64,000 nt of DNA from the NCBI GenBank assembly GCA_037176845.1, contig JAYKXP010000009.1, forward strand, positions 496,001 to 560,000, in the 5' to 3' direction. The notes beneath the pieces were generated by a model. That model made no database searches. It worked only from the letters and a program-made list of their open reading frames with translations, and was not told the origin of the DNA. Positions 1 to 9,621 of this stretch are shown here, piece by piece. Source of the stretch: Paramarasmius palmivorus (lineage: Eukaryota; Basidiomycota; Agaricomycetes; Agaricales; Marasmiaceae). Position 1 is the first letter of the stretch. Each line of letters opens with the position of its first letter. A program made the translations under genes and the position numbers.

Positions 1-3
1 CAC

Positions 4-134
4 CTTGCCTTCCATACATTTGGCGACCAAGCGATGATGGGAAGCTTGGATGGAATGTCGTAGAGTTCGATCTCCTGTTGCGCTGACATCTGGGTAGACA
101 AGATGGGTGAAGAAATCGCATGGTTTGTCGCCAT
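4..134 (-). CDS. Glutathione S-transferase (Ure2/GTT-like), first exon only, cut by the window edge
   Basis: The minus strand from the ATG at 134 reads about 43 residues containing the stretch IELYDIPSKLPIIAWSPNVW followed by KAR. This is the first beta strand and loop of the thioredoxin-like N-terminal domain seen in Ure2/GTT-type and etherase-like glutathione transferases of wood and litter fungi. The family joins glutathione to electrophiles or cleaves beta-aryl ethers in the cytosol. The exon ends at base 4 with a likely GT donor at bases 1-3, splitting the Arg codon, so the rest lies outside the window. The glutathione-binding and C-terminal helical parts cannot be seen, so the substrate class is unknown. 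Seen: the motif and donor. Inferred: the family. Confidence 0.72.
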
Positions 135-1150
135 TATATATCATGAATTAACAGCTTTATTAATACAAGCTGATGAAAGCCTCAAAGGCTGACTGATTCA
201 GATGAAACGAATTCAAAAATCAGTTCAAGGATCAGCTGGGCGTTGGGCGCATGATATAAATCATGATAATTCTCATACCTGTCTATATGTTTACCCGGGC
301 AGGGAATAGGCGCGTGTATTGAGGCCATGTTGAGCGGTGGATGCAGTTGAGACTCAATGAGAATCGCGAAGCGCGTTCCTGGCGGTCGGGAAACAAGCGC
401 TTGACGTTGCACAGCACTGCCACCGATGTTTTCTCGTTCCCTCACCTTGCCTTCCACGATTGCAAGGCATTGTACACCGTCCCAAGCTCGAGTATCGTCT
501 TCATAGCTCAGTCTGTATATCCACAGTTCGTCGGTCAGAGATAATCCACTGATAGTACAATGATCCAGACCGGCGATTGGAAATAGCTATCATTTACGAC
601 CTTACAGCAACTCTTTGGCAACTACCGGCTAGTACTTATCCTGACGACTAGTCTGTTTTGAGCCTGTTTTGATTTTTACAGTTACAGAAAGCAGACAATA
701 AATCAAAAACAGAGCCTATACAACTTGAAGTACCTTTGACCGCCGTGCTCTTGGCGAGGAACATGGAAGCCAGAACGTTCAGCCAACCCTGTTTATCAAC
801 ATACGGGAGGTTTCTACACAGCGACCGTTTCGCGTTTCCTTGTTTCCTTGAACATGGTCTAGAACATCCATAGACCTGGAAATGATACCCCTCGATCTTT
901 TTGCCTCCCATATGTTCACCGCAAGAGCTTCAAGAACAGATTCGATCGTGTTACAGGTTAATGGGAAACACGAGCTCGACGAAATATGATTGGTGATTGC
1001 ACCGGCCCCGGACTGGAAGAAATGTTATTCAGACTCGGTTCGGATTGGCTTCGGGTATAAAGCTCGATTATCGACCACTGCAAATCTAGACCATTTTTGC
1101 GATACCCTCTCCATCCTATCAGTATCTACCTCCACCTATCTCTCTAATTT
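135..1150. other. Intergenic, divergent promoter region
   Basis: This stretch separates the GST start (minus) from carbonic anhydrase 1 (plus). It holds only short unspliced reading frames on both strands with no recognisable domain. The right end carries the TATA box of the carbonic anhydrase gene. Confidence 0.6.
1055..1062 (+). promoter_or_regulatory. TATA box of carbonic anhydrase 1
   Basis: The string GGTATAAAG sits about 90 bases upstream of the ATG at 1151. That is the usual spacing for a TATA-driven fungal promoter. Confidence 0.6.
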
Positions 1151-2110
1151 ATGCAGCTCAAGCTCAAGTCACTCCTTTCCATCCTAACCATCACCGGAAC
1201 AGCTAGCTGTAGCTGTCTTCACGGAACCACATTCCTTCGTCGCGAGACCCCAGAACACGGACAAGTCAAAGTATCCAATTTCAGCTATGTCGGCGAGCGA
1301 GGTCCTATCAACTGGGCTTCTCTCAGTCCTAACAATACCCTTTGTCGAGCCGGAACTACCCAATCGCCCATCAACATCGACGATACTATAAACAAGGTGT
1401 CTGTTGGTGGCACTCCTGACTCTGTGATACCCACGGTCAACGAGGCAGCTATCGAGAATCTTGGGACAGCGCTGGAGGTTATCGTCAATGGAACGACGAT
1501 GTACCAGAACAAGTCTTTCTCCCTCAAGCAGTTCCATTATCATACCCCGAGCGAGCATCGTATACACGAAGAATACTTTCCTTTGGAAATGCATATGGTA
1601 TGGGCTCCTCTGTTGTCATCCCCGCGAAATCGCTGATGAAAGGTTTTCCTTTGTTGTCTAGGTACACCAATCGGATGGTGAGTTCACATTAGTTTCTCTG
1701 CGAACCAAGCTCTCATCAATCCGACTCCAGACGGCTCCGTCCTCGTACTCGCAATCCTATTCCAACTCTCCGAAGACGGTTGCTCTACCGACCTAGTCAC
1801 CGCCTCTATCGAGAACATCGAGAACGTTCGGGAGCCAGGGACCATCAGCAAAACCGGTCGTTTGGATTTTACGCAGATCACTCAATCATTCGCGACAGAA
1901 AACTCCTATACTTACACCGGATCGTTTACTACGCCTCCTTGCACTGAGGGGGTCACGTTCATTGTCCTCGAGACGCCGTTCAGCATCGATGTCAAGACGT
2001 ATAATGCTATCAAGTCGGTGACAAAGTATAACTCGAGGTATTTGCAGAACCAACCGAATAGGAAGAATTTGATCAAGATCGAAGAGGAGAACGATGGCGA
2101 GTGTTTTTAA
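1151..2110 (+). CDS. Secreted alpha-class carbonic anhydrase (copy 1)
   Basis: Three exons (1151-1597, 1662-1677, 1731-2110) give a 280-residue protein. It should hydrate CO2 to bicarbonate, outside the cell or in the secretory path. The N-terminus is a signal peptide (a Lys/Leu start, then SLLSILTITGTASCSC). FHYHTPSEH holds two zinc-ligand histidines and the gate Glu; EMHMVH holds the third histidine; SFTTPPCTEGVTF holds the active-site Thr region. QSPINI is another family hallmark. Exon 2 is a 16-nt microexon coding for VHQSD. The key residues all look present, so it should be active. A close paralog lies inverted at 20106-21132. Family recognition is firm; location and activity are inferred from the family. 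Confidence 0.93.
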
Positions 2111-2751
2111 GGCTTCACACGGGATGTATCTTGATCTTTTGTATCTATAGGTTGTTCAGCATACTAGAGGGCCTGTTCATTGTTGAAGGTACGAGCAAAA
2201 TGGGGTCATAAATCAGTCTGTTGTAATGTGTAGTGTTTGATACCCCAAGCTATAGTCCACGTTGGTTACATGTTTTGCTGTAGGTTACGAAAGAGTTGGA
2301 AGTAAAACAAATGGCACATAACTATTGCTACATGGGTGCATGACAAAGGCAGAGGCATACAAGTAAATGATACAGGGCTTAAGAACACATATTTAGTCGA
2401 AGAGAAGTGGCTGCCAGCTGGTACTCCAGTGTGCACGAAGAAAGGGCACGAAGCGGCCGACGATCTATTTCACTCTCCAAGGGAGATTGTCGGGTCCAAC
2501 GATGATCTTGCTGGAGATATACTAGGACACGCACCAATTAGCACAAAGATATGCAGAACGTATAAAAACTCACAGATTCGTGGTAGGTAGACGCTGCCGC
2601 GCGCGGTTGCACGTTTTTGAAACGTCGTCCATGGCCTGTCTTTGTCTGCGAATAGAGCTTTTGAGTGCCAAAACATGTGAGTTACCAGTAAGATTGCGTA
2701 CCGATTTACTATGTTGCTAAGATGATTCCGGGTCAGTTATACTTGTGACCG
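2111..2751. other. Intergenic, convergent 3' regions
   Basis: This lies between the carbonic anhydrase stop and the 3' end of the unknown minus-strand gene. A minus-strand frame near 2582-2650 could be an extra 3' exon of that neighbour, because a GT donor follows its LKNASK codons. I could not fix a matching acceptor. Nothing else is recognisable. Confidence 0.5.
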
Positions 2752-3387
2752 TTATAAGACACTAGGGGAACTGACCTTGCTGGCATTCTTGAGTTTCGTC
2801 AAACACTCCTTCTCCTCTCGTGCTCGCTTTTTGAGTCCCTTGGGCATAACATCATCCCATACACCCACGCTTCGCAAGCATCTCTGCCGCAATTTATCCA
2901 ACGACTGTTTTTCCACATAAAATCCAGCGTCTGGTGGCATATTCCCCGTGCGCCATCTCGGGGTATTGGGTGCAATATCAAGCGTCATCGCGAGGGCCAC
3001 GATATACTGCCGTTTGTGAATATCCCAAGGGGGTACGGTATGTATATGTTGCTCGGTCGGTGGATTTGGGTCGCCCAGATTGAAGACATCGCACGTGAAG
3101 ACTTGGAACATCCCAGGGAACTTGTTGTCAATGGTATCCGAATCCTCGAAGGTCGCCATAAGGCAACCTTTGAAACGACTGTCGGGAGTTTGATCCAGAA
3201 TGATAAAAGGCCGATCACCTTTGTTGTATTTGAGTTTACTGGTATCGCCGTTGAGGAGTTGGTAGAAGGGAGCCAAAACAGAGGATGGTATACTGAGGAT
3301 GTCCCCGGGTCGAGGGTCTCCAGTTCTAGGTTCGAATAATAGAGGACCACACAAGTCATCGCTGCAGATGATATGCAAGGCTGACAT
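2752..3387 (-). CDS. Unknown protein, 211 aa
   Basis: I do not recognise this family. The reading frame from the ATG at 3387 encodes a soluble protein starting MSALHIICSDDLCGPLLFEP, with no signal peptide or membrane segment. It has a basic C-terminal third (GLKKRAREEKECLTKLKNAS) that probably forms a helix. No intron is needed within the frame, but a donor-like GT at the C-terminal Lys codon means the last residues may be replaced by a downstream exon near 2600. It is divergent from the unknown gene at 3807, with about 420 bases between the starts. Composition and the long open frame support a real gene; the function is unknown. Confidence 0.55.
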   Translation of the reverse strand: MSALHIICSDDLCGPLLFEPRTGDPRPGDILSIPSSVLAPFYQLLNGDTSKLKYNKGDRPFIILDQTPDSRFKGCLMATFEDSDTIDNKFPGMFQVFTCDVFNLGDPNPPTEQHIHTVPPWDIHKRQYIVALAMTLDIAPNTPRWRTGNMPPDAGFYVEKQSLDKLRQRCLRSVGVWDDVMPKGLKKRAREEKECLTKLKNASKVSSPSVL

Positions 3388-3806
3388 GGAATGGGGAGTG
3401 CCAGAAACGCAAAACGGCGAGTGTTGCCAGTGTTGCCCACCAGACAAAGACGAAGTAGAAATTTGGTGCTGTGGACAGCGACGACATTTTTCTTATATAC
3501 CGTGCTTATTGTCCTGTCAAAGAAAGTAATGGCCGCGTTCCACAAGGTTTCGGACAGAAGAACGAACAGATTAAGCCACCAGCGTACACAGTGTGCAGTC
3601 GCGCGACGCGACAACGTGAGGGTCAGATGCCAAGTTGTGTAGCGTGAGAAACTTAGAAACCATTGTCCTCCCAGTCAGTGACTCACACATCCATGCTTCC
3701 TTTGACTGCCACGGCCACGGCCACCCATGATTTCATTGTCTTTCTGCGAGTATAAAACGACCAGTTCCAGCATGTTACTCATCTTCTCATCTTCACATTC
3801 ATCACC
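3388..3806. promoter_or_regulatory. Divergent promoter region with a TATA box at 3751-3757
   Basis: About 420 bases separate two start codons on opposite strands. TATAAAA at 3751 lies 56 bases upstream of the plus-strand ATG. A G+C-rich repeated CCACGGC string lies near 3709-3724. No separate gene is visible. Confidence 0.5.
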
Positions 3807-5214
3807 ATGTTCATTCCCTCAAATCGGCCTACTCTCCCAAAAGCAAACACGTTCATCGTAATTGAACTGGATCCACTTGCAAGTGTTGCTCATCTACGGA
3901 ACGAAGAATTGACGGAGGCTTGCAAGAAACTAGAAGGGAAGAAGTACATCGGATATTGCATGACAGTGCGTTCTTTTTACTAAGGATCAGATGTAAGCCT
4001 TGGCTCAACCATCCCCTTAGCGCAACGAAGCTATTTTCGACGAGGACGTGCCATATCACTCCTACGATATCTATCTAGTTCAACAAGGCAAGACTCCTTT
4101 AAAAAGAGGCCACTACCTAAACCCCGAATGGTCTATACCGATTCTACCAAACACTACTCCCTCGATGTACGGAAGGAGCATCGATCCTGGTATTCCTCTG
4201 CCTCGGGACGACTGCTACATGTCTCGTTCCTCAATTCTTGCAGTCCGGTGCGCCACCAAAGAGCTAGACGAAATGCCCCCAAACGTCGGTCAACTCACCG
4301 AAGACGAAGCGTTCGAATTTGACTTTTGGATGTCCGTCCCAGAATCGAGGAAACAAAGGCCTCAAGGATCTGTTGCGCGTCCAAGTGATGTAATGCGTGC
4401 TGTGGAAGAGAAGAGGACTGACAAGAAGGGGAAAAAGGCCGAAGAGGTTGATTTGGATGCCTTCAAAGGTTGGTGTTCATTGTGTTTTGGTAGCACTCCA
4501 TCGTGACTCACGGATTTGCAGCTGACCCAGACGGATGGCTCAAAAAAGCACTTGCAGATAGACCCAACGAAAACAAGGTTTCTATTTGGCTGGAGTACAT
4601 GAAGCTGAGGCGGCAAGTTGGGCTTAGCTGCGGAGTGTTCGATGTTGAGGACGATGATGATGAAGAGGAAGAAGAAGACGAGGAGGAGGATGAGGATGAG
4701 GTCGACGCGATCCTTAATCGGTGCGACCCCAGTATCCTAGACTTCCCTGTGGTCAAGGTTTCCTTTGACCTTTCGGAAATCGAGCACTTCAACGACCCGA
4801 ATGAGTTCTTCGACGAGCTGGAGAAGTTTGAGAGGTATGTCCATGTTTAGCTTCTCTAATGAGGGGTAGCTAACGCTCGCTTCAGACTGCAGAAAGATCA
4901 CGAGGAGGCTCGTCTCCAGCGTGAAGTGGAAGATGCGCGTAAGGTCGACGAGGAATATTTCGCGAACATACCTATGCCCAATCGGGATAGTACGTGCTTT
5001 TTCTCCGATGAGTAGCCGGTGTCTCATGTAATTTGCAGGTCTTCTATCCTCCACGACACTGAAGCCCTCTGTGGCGGACGTAGTCCCCAAGGACCCGGAA
5101 AATAAGTTTGATGAAGTTGATTTGAATGACACCAGAAAAGATGAGGCCGGTGACGCGAAGATGACCATGCTCCAGAGACTTAAAGGTATTCTGAGCAAGG
5201 TTATCTGCATGTAG
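3807..5214 (+). CDS. Unknown acidic protein, 399 aa, five exons
   Basis: Exons 3807-3965, 4021-4468, 4522-4834, 4886-4989 and 5039-5214 join without breaking frame, which supports the model. The family is not recognised. The N-terminal 200 residues look globular (for example FIVIELDPLASVAHL and YHSYDIYLVQQGKTPLKRG). A Lys-rich linker (EEKRTDKKGKKAEEVD) follows, then a second part with an almost pure Asp/Glu run of about 25 residues near residue 240. A coiled-coil-like segment (LQKDHEEARLQREVEDARKV) comes next and the tail is charged. There is no signal peptide or membrane segment. Such acidic tracts are common in nuclear or ribosome-associated proteins, but that is only a guess. Confidence 0.65.
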
Positions 5215-5475
5215 AATTCACCGTTTCACGTAGTAGTATGTATGACTTTCTATGATATATGCACTTGTTCCATTGTAACAACATGGTATTCAGACACGGC
5301 GAGGATCTCAACAAGCCGATAATTTCAATCTTGTTTGCAACTTGGCTTCACTCCATCACCATCGTTCCTTTGAACCTCGCGACTGTCCACATCCCTCAAT
5401 ATTCCCGGATACTTCAAGCTACCACGCCCCAAGAGATGCATCCCGTATGCGGCCGCTTCGACATCTCAATGTCAT
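5215..5475. other. Spacer before the tandem duplication
   Basis: No gene is seen. A 20-base string at 5398-5418 (ATATTCCCGGATACTTCAAG) is found again at 9240-9260, next to the end of the F-box relic. Confidence 0.5.
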
Positions 5476-7002
5476 CTTGCAGGGAAACTAAAAAGGCAGT
5501 GGTGATTGCAATTAATGATACATAATCTACAGTTACTAATGTTACTATGATATCCCAAAGTCCCATCCACGATGCGTATAGAAATCGTGCTATATAAATT
5601 TGATAGATATATCATCCCGAGACCGTTTCCTCGGCTTTCGCCGTATGTAAGGTCCAAACCGAACCGAAACACGGCTAGTACGCATCACCTCCTCATACGA
5701 GCGACATTTCTCCTTCGCATACGACACCACCTGTTTGTCGTTCATGACCTCCTGCTCAAAAGGTAGATTACGACCGATGATCTTCTTTATTCTCCTTGCC
5801 CATCGTGTGGTACCGGGGTTCTGTATCCATTCTTCTGGATGTAGCGCCAGTTCGGTATGGAGGCTGCTTTCTGACGATGAGGAACCGGTATCGGGAATGA
5901 GGTCGGGGACGGACTCTTCCTTTGGATCAAACAGATCTTTTATGAGATCGTCCGTTCGTTCGAAAGGATGCGTCAGTTCCTGCCAGTTGGGTTTCGTAGA
6001 AAATGTCCGCGGGGGTACATGCCACTTGAGCGACAGAGTGAGCACTTTGACTTCCGAGCGATTGCGCAATGGAAAGGCGAATTTATTGTCGAGAGTCCGT
6101 GCCGAATTGCTGAGGATCAGAAGGAGTGATGCCGACGAACGAAATCGAGGCATATCCTGATGAGGCGATTGGTATGTCTGGCGAGTATCGTCAGGTAAAA
6201 TAACAGACAGGGGGGTTTTCACGTCGATTGAACTAAGACTGTAGTCGTATTCTTGTTGGGTAAGTGACTATTGGGAGGTAAGAACTTGGCTGTTGAATGT
6301 GAAAATATAGCGCACCTCTGTGTATCGTATTCTGTCATAAAACCTGTCTTTGCAATTCCGATTGTGCTTCTGAATCTCTAGCAGTTTCATGATGACGTCT
6401 GCTCTCGGAATGAGTGCCAACTTCTGTTCTCCAAAAAGCACCTTAATACTCGAACGAACTATCGCATTTGTTAGACCATTGAATGACTTGGAGATGGGGT
6501 AGCTTACCATGAACAATATTTTGAGACATCTTCAGCTTCAGTTCCCCACGATTCAAGCCTGCATAGAATTCCAATGCATATAGCTGCAAAGCCAGTAAGT
6601 ATGTTCGATGTTTAAGAAGAAAAATCAAAAAACTCACCGGGAACGCTATTTCCTGGTCAAAGTTCAATGGATTGAGATAAAATCGTTCAATCGGATCCTG
6701 CACGCCTGGTTCACATGCAGTGAGTTGGGTGAGGTTTAGAAGAGGAAGATCGCGTAGTGCACCCATGGTTGCCGAACCTTTAGGTGAGGGTTGCGAGTGA
6801 ACCTGGCTCAGACCCAAATACGGACAGGGGTCAAAATTGGGGTTAGGGTCTCAGAGTCCTTTCGACTTTTCTCGTCCTATCTCAGTCTCAGATTATCTCT
6901 TCTTTCGTTTAAGAAAAAGGTCCAGCCCCCACCGCTTGCGGCCATCCCCTCAGTCGTGGTTGAGAGCAAAAGGCGTTAGATTGGACGGACGATGCGAGGT
7001 TC
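5476..7002. repeat. Tandem duplication unit 1 (about 1.53 kb)
   Basis: Unit 1 starts at CTTGCAGGGAAACTAAAAAG and matches unit 2 (from 7003) with a period of about 1527 bases. It contains one whole gene (5590-6766), its promoter and, at the right end (about 6976-7000), the first 25 bases of an F-box gene fragment. Confidence 0.85.
5590..6766 (-). CDS. Unknown protein, 341 aa (tandem copy 1)
   Basis: Four exons on the minus strand (6638-6766, 6508-6583, 6316-6458, 5590-6267) join in frame to 341 residues. The start is the ATG of MGALRDLPLLNLTQL. I do not recognise the family. No membrane segment or signal peptide is visible. The middle is rich in charged helices (KLLEIQKHNRNCKDRFYDRI). An acidic, Ser-rich stretch (LIPDTGSSSSESS) follows, and the C-terminus is strongly basic (RRKPRKRSRDD), which could be a nuclear localisation signal. 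The neighbouring copy at 7115-8294 has identical exon sizes in the last exon and the same splice sites, so both are probably intact, recent duplicates. Confidence 0.72.
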
Positions 7003-7114
7003 CTTGCAGGGAAGCTAAAAAGGCAGTGGCGATTGCAATTAATGATACATAATCTACAGTTACTAATGCTACTATGGTATCCTAAAGTCCCATCCACAAT
7101 GCGTAGAAATTCTG
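6767..7114. other. Intergenic: promoter of copy 1 and the duplication junction
   Basis: This holds the shared upstream region of the tandem genes, including CCACCGCTTGCGGCCA and GTTGAGAGCAAAAGGCG. About 25 bases of F-box coding sequence (TTGGACGGACGATGCGAG) then abut the start of unit 2 at about 7003. Confidence 0.7.
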
Positions 7115-8294
7115 CTATATGAATTTGAAAGATATATCATCCCGAGTCCGTTTCTTAGGCTTTCGCCGTAGGTAAGGCGCAAACCGAACCGAAACACGAC
7201 TAGTGCGCGTCACCTCCTCGTACGAGCGACATTTCTCCTTAGCATACGACACCACCTGTTTGTCGTTCGTAACCTCCTGCTCAAAAGGTAAATTACGACC
7301 AATGATCTTCTTTATTCTCCTCGCCCATCGTGTGGTACCGGGATTCTGTATCCATTCTTCCGGATGTAGCGCCAGTTCGGTAGCGAGGCTGCTTTCTGAC
7401 AACGAGGAACCGGTATCGGGAATGAGGTCGGGGACGGAGTCTTCCTTTGGATCAAACAGATCTTTTATGAGATCGCTTGTCCGCTCGAAAGGATGCGTCA
7501 GTTCCTGCCAGTCGGGTTTCGAAGAAAATTCTGTCGGGGGTGCAATCCACGCGATCAACAGGCCCAACACCTCGCCTTCCAGGTTACTCCGTAGCGGAAA
7601 GGCAAGTTTGTTGAAGAGATTCCGTGCCGCATTGCAGAGGATCAAAAGGAGTGATGCCGACGAACGGAATCGAGGCATATCCTTATGAGGCGATTGGTAT
7701 GTCTGGCGAGTACCGTCGGGTAATATGACAGAGAGCGGGGTTTTTACGTCGATGGAACGAAGACTATAGTCGTATTCCTGTTGGTTAAGTGACTATTGGG
7801 AGGTAAGAACTTGATTGCTGAATGTCAGAATATAGCGCACCTCTGTGTATCGAATTCTGTCATACCAGCTGCGTTCACACTTTTCATTGTGTTTATGGAT
7901 CTCTAGGAGCTTCATTACAACCTCTTCCCGAGGAATCAGCGCCAACTTCCGTTCCTCCATAAGCGCCTTGATGCTTGAACGAACTATCGCGTTCGTTAGA
8001 CTGTGGGTTGTTGGTGGCTTGGAGATGGGCTAGCTTACCATGAATAATGTTCGGAGACATCTTCAGCTTCAATTCCCCGCGATTCAAGCCTGCATAAAAT
8101 TCCAGTGCATATAGCTGCAAAGCCAGTAAGTATGTTCGATGTTTAAGAAAACTTCAAAAACTCACCGGGAACGCCATTTCCTTGTCAAAGTTCAATGAGT
8201 TGAGATAAAATCTTTCGATTGGATCCTCTGCTCCTGGTTCACATGCAGTGAGTTGAGTGAGGTCTAGAAGAGGAAGATCGCGTAGTGCACCCAT
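7115..8294 (-). CDS. Unknown protein, 341 aa (tandem copy 2)
   Basis: This is a paralog of the gene at 5590-6766 with the same four-exon layout and start (MGALRDLPLLDLTQL). The last exon, 7115-7792, has exactly the same length as in copy 1. Differences are mainly substitutions; the segment between the LLILCNAARN and FERTSDLIKD stretches is the most diverged. The acidic Ser-rich stretch and basic tail (RRKPKKRTRDD) are kept. No frame break was found. Function unknown. Retention of both frames suggests both copies are, or until recently were, under selection, but this is inference. Confidence 0.72.
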
Positions 8295-8521
8295 GGTTGC
8301 CGAAGCTTTAGGTGAGAGTTGCGAGTGAACCTGGCTCAGACCCAAATACGGACAGGGGTCAAAAATTGGGGTTAGGGTCTCAGAGTCCGACCTTTCCACA
8401 ACCTTTCCAATTTTCTCGATCCTATCTCAGTCTCAGATTATCTCTTCAGTTCGTTTAAGAACAAGGTTCGGCCCCCACCGCTTGCGGCCACCCTCTCAGT
8501 CGTGGTTGAGAGCAAAAGGCG
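8295..8521. other. Shared upstream region of tandem copy 2
   Basis: This is nearly the same sequence as the upstream region of copy 1, with a few small indels. It ends where F-box homology begins. Confidence 0.6.
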
Positions 8522-9237
8522 TTAGATTGGACGGACGATGCGAAGTTGGATGCCAGAGCGTATGTGTATAACATGGGGAACTATCATTGGGCGAATGAGT
8601 TTGGGCCGTTCTTAGCTGAGGAGGATGCTGTTCCTGGAGTCGGAGATGCAGGAGCGAATAAAGTCGATGGGTACAAGTCAGAAATCTTCATCTGAATATC
8701 TCGGTGCAGCTTTTGGAAGGCTTCGTTGAGGACTTTCAGGGTGCGAGGGAGATGGTGGAGATTTTCATGTATCCGTTGAGCTTTTCGTACACGCAGCTTA
8801 TTATTCCGCCGGGTTTCAACCTGGATACGACAGAGGACTGGGCAGAGGTAGCAGGTGAATGGGATGTTTCGTTTTGTTTCTGTGATCATCATCTGTTGAT
8901 GAGTGCGTACCCATCCTCTTCTTCCTAAGTTCCTTTAGCTTCCGATTCACTCACCTCCACGTCAGACTACAACCACACAAAAGACAAATCTTTCCTCGTA
9001 TCCCCTTTTTTCCGCGAAGAGTTCCGTCTATCAGACTACACGTCACCAAAGTTTTACCCTCAGTAAAACATCCAACGAAACCCACGATTTACTTTGGTGG
9101 TATAATTGAACGAGCGGGGACAGTGATGTCTGGATCAGTGAGTTTGACGGATGACGAGCAGGTTCGGTGGAGATTTGTGAGTATCAGTTTGGGCTACTTG
9201 GTTGGTTGAGCTTGTGCTAATGTGGTTCGGTCTCTGC
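8522..9237 (+). pseudogene. F-box gene fragment, 5'-truncated and frameshifted
   Basis: This matches the intact F-box gene at 11395-12990 from the codons for DWTDDARLDARAYVYNMGNY to the intron after VRWRF. It lacks the first 180 or so codons, including the F-box itself. A one-base loss in GTCGATGGGTAC (intact gene GTCGATTGGGTAC) shifts the frame, and bases are lost again near 9028. Homology stops at 9237, just before the 3' splice site of the matching intron. The fragment cannot make the full protein and is best read as a relic of an incomplete duplication. Confidence 0.85.
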
Positions 9238-9621
9238 GATATTCCCGGATACTTCAAGTGTCTCCATACACAGGAGGATTCAAATCTCTTCAACACCTTG
9301 TGAATTGGACCGCCTTGGTTGTAGTGATCAAAGTCGGTAGCACATGCAGACTCTTGGTGGCGTTATGCTGTTCAGCATCATGGATTGAACGGTGTTCAAG
9401 ATATGTCATGGGTCCTGCGTGAGTATATCTATCACTGCTTCTATGTGAAAAGCTCATCAATATAGGTGTAAATACTAGGGCGCCACCAACTCGACAGCTC
9501 TTGAATTCGTTCAATCTGGCGCCCAGGGCCAGAGGTCCATTCTGTGGGTAGTGGCGTTGCTCAGCCTGCTTCTCCCATCTCCCCACCAAGAATACTCGTT
9601 GCCAAAGCCTACGCCGACACC
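9238..9621. other. Spacer, or 5' part of the MLKL-NTD-like gene
   Basis: An open frame at 9222-9422 does not resemble anything known, and another runs into the next gene from 9544 without an ATG before 9622. Extra upstream exons of the next gene are possible but could not be shown. Confidence 0.4.

Larger units (their letters stand above)
7003..8545. repeat. Tandem duplication unit 2 (about 1.54 kb)
   Basis: This is a second copy of the unit at 5476-7002, with the same gene, promoter and F-box junction string. At the right end the F-box homology does not stop but runs on to 9237, so unit 2 holds the ancestral right-hand junction. Confidence 0.85.

Noticed and set aside
1184..1594. 136-codon minus-strand frame inside carbonic anhydrase 1
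   Set aside because: It is antisense to an exon with all family motifs. A similar shadow appears in copy 2.
4508..4792. Poly-Ser frame on the minus strand
   Set aside because: It is the antisense of the Asp/Glu tract in the plus-strand gene at 3807-5214.
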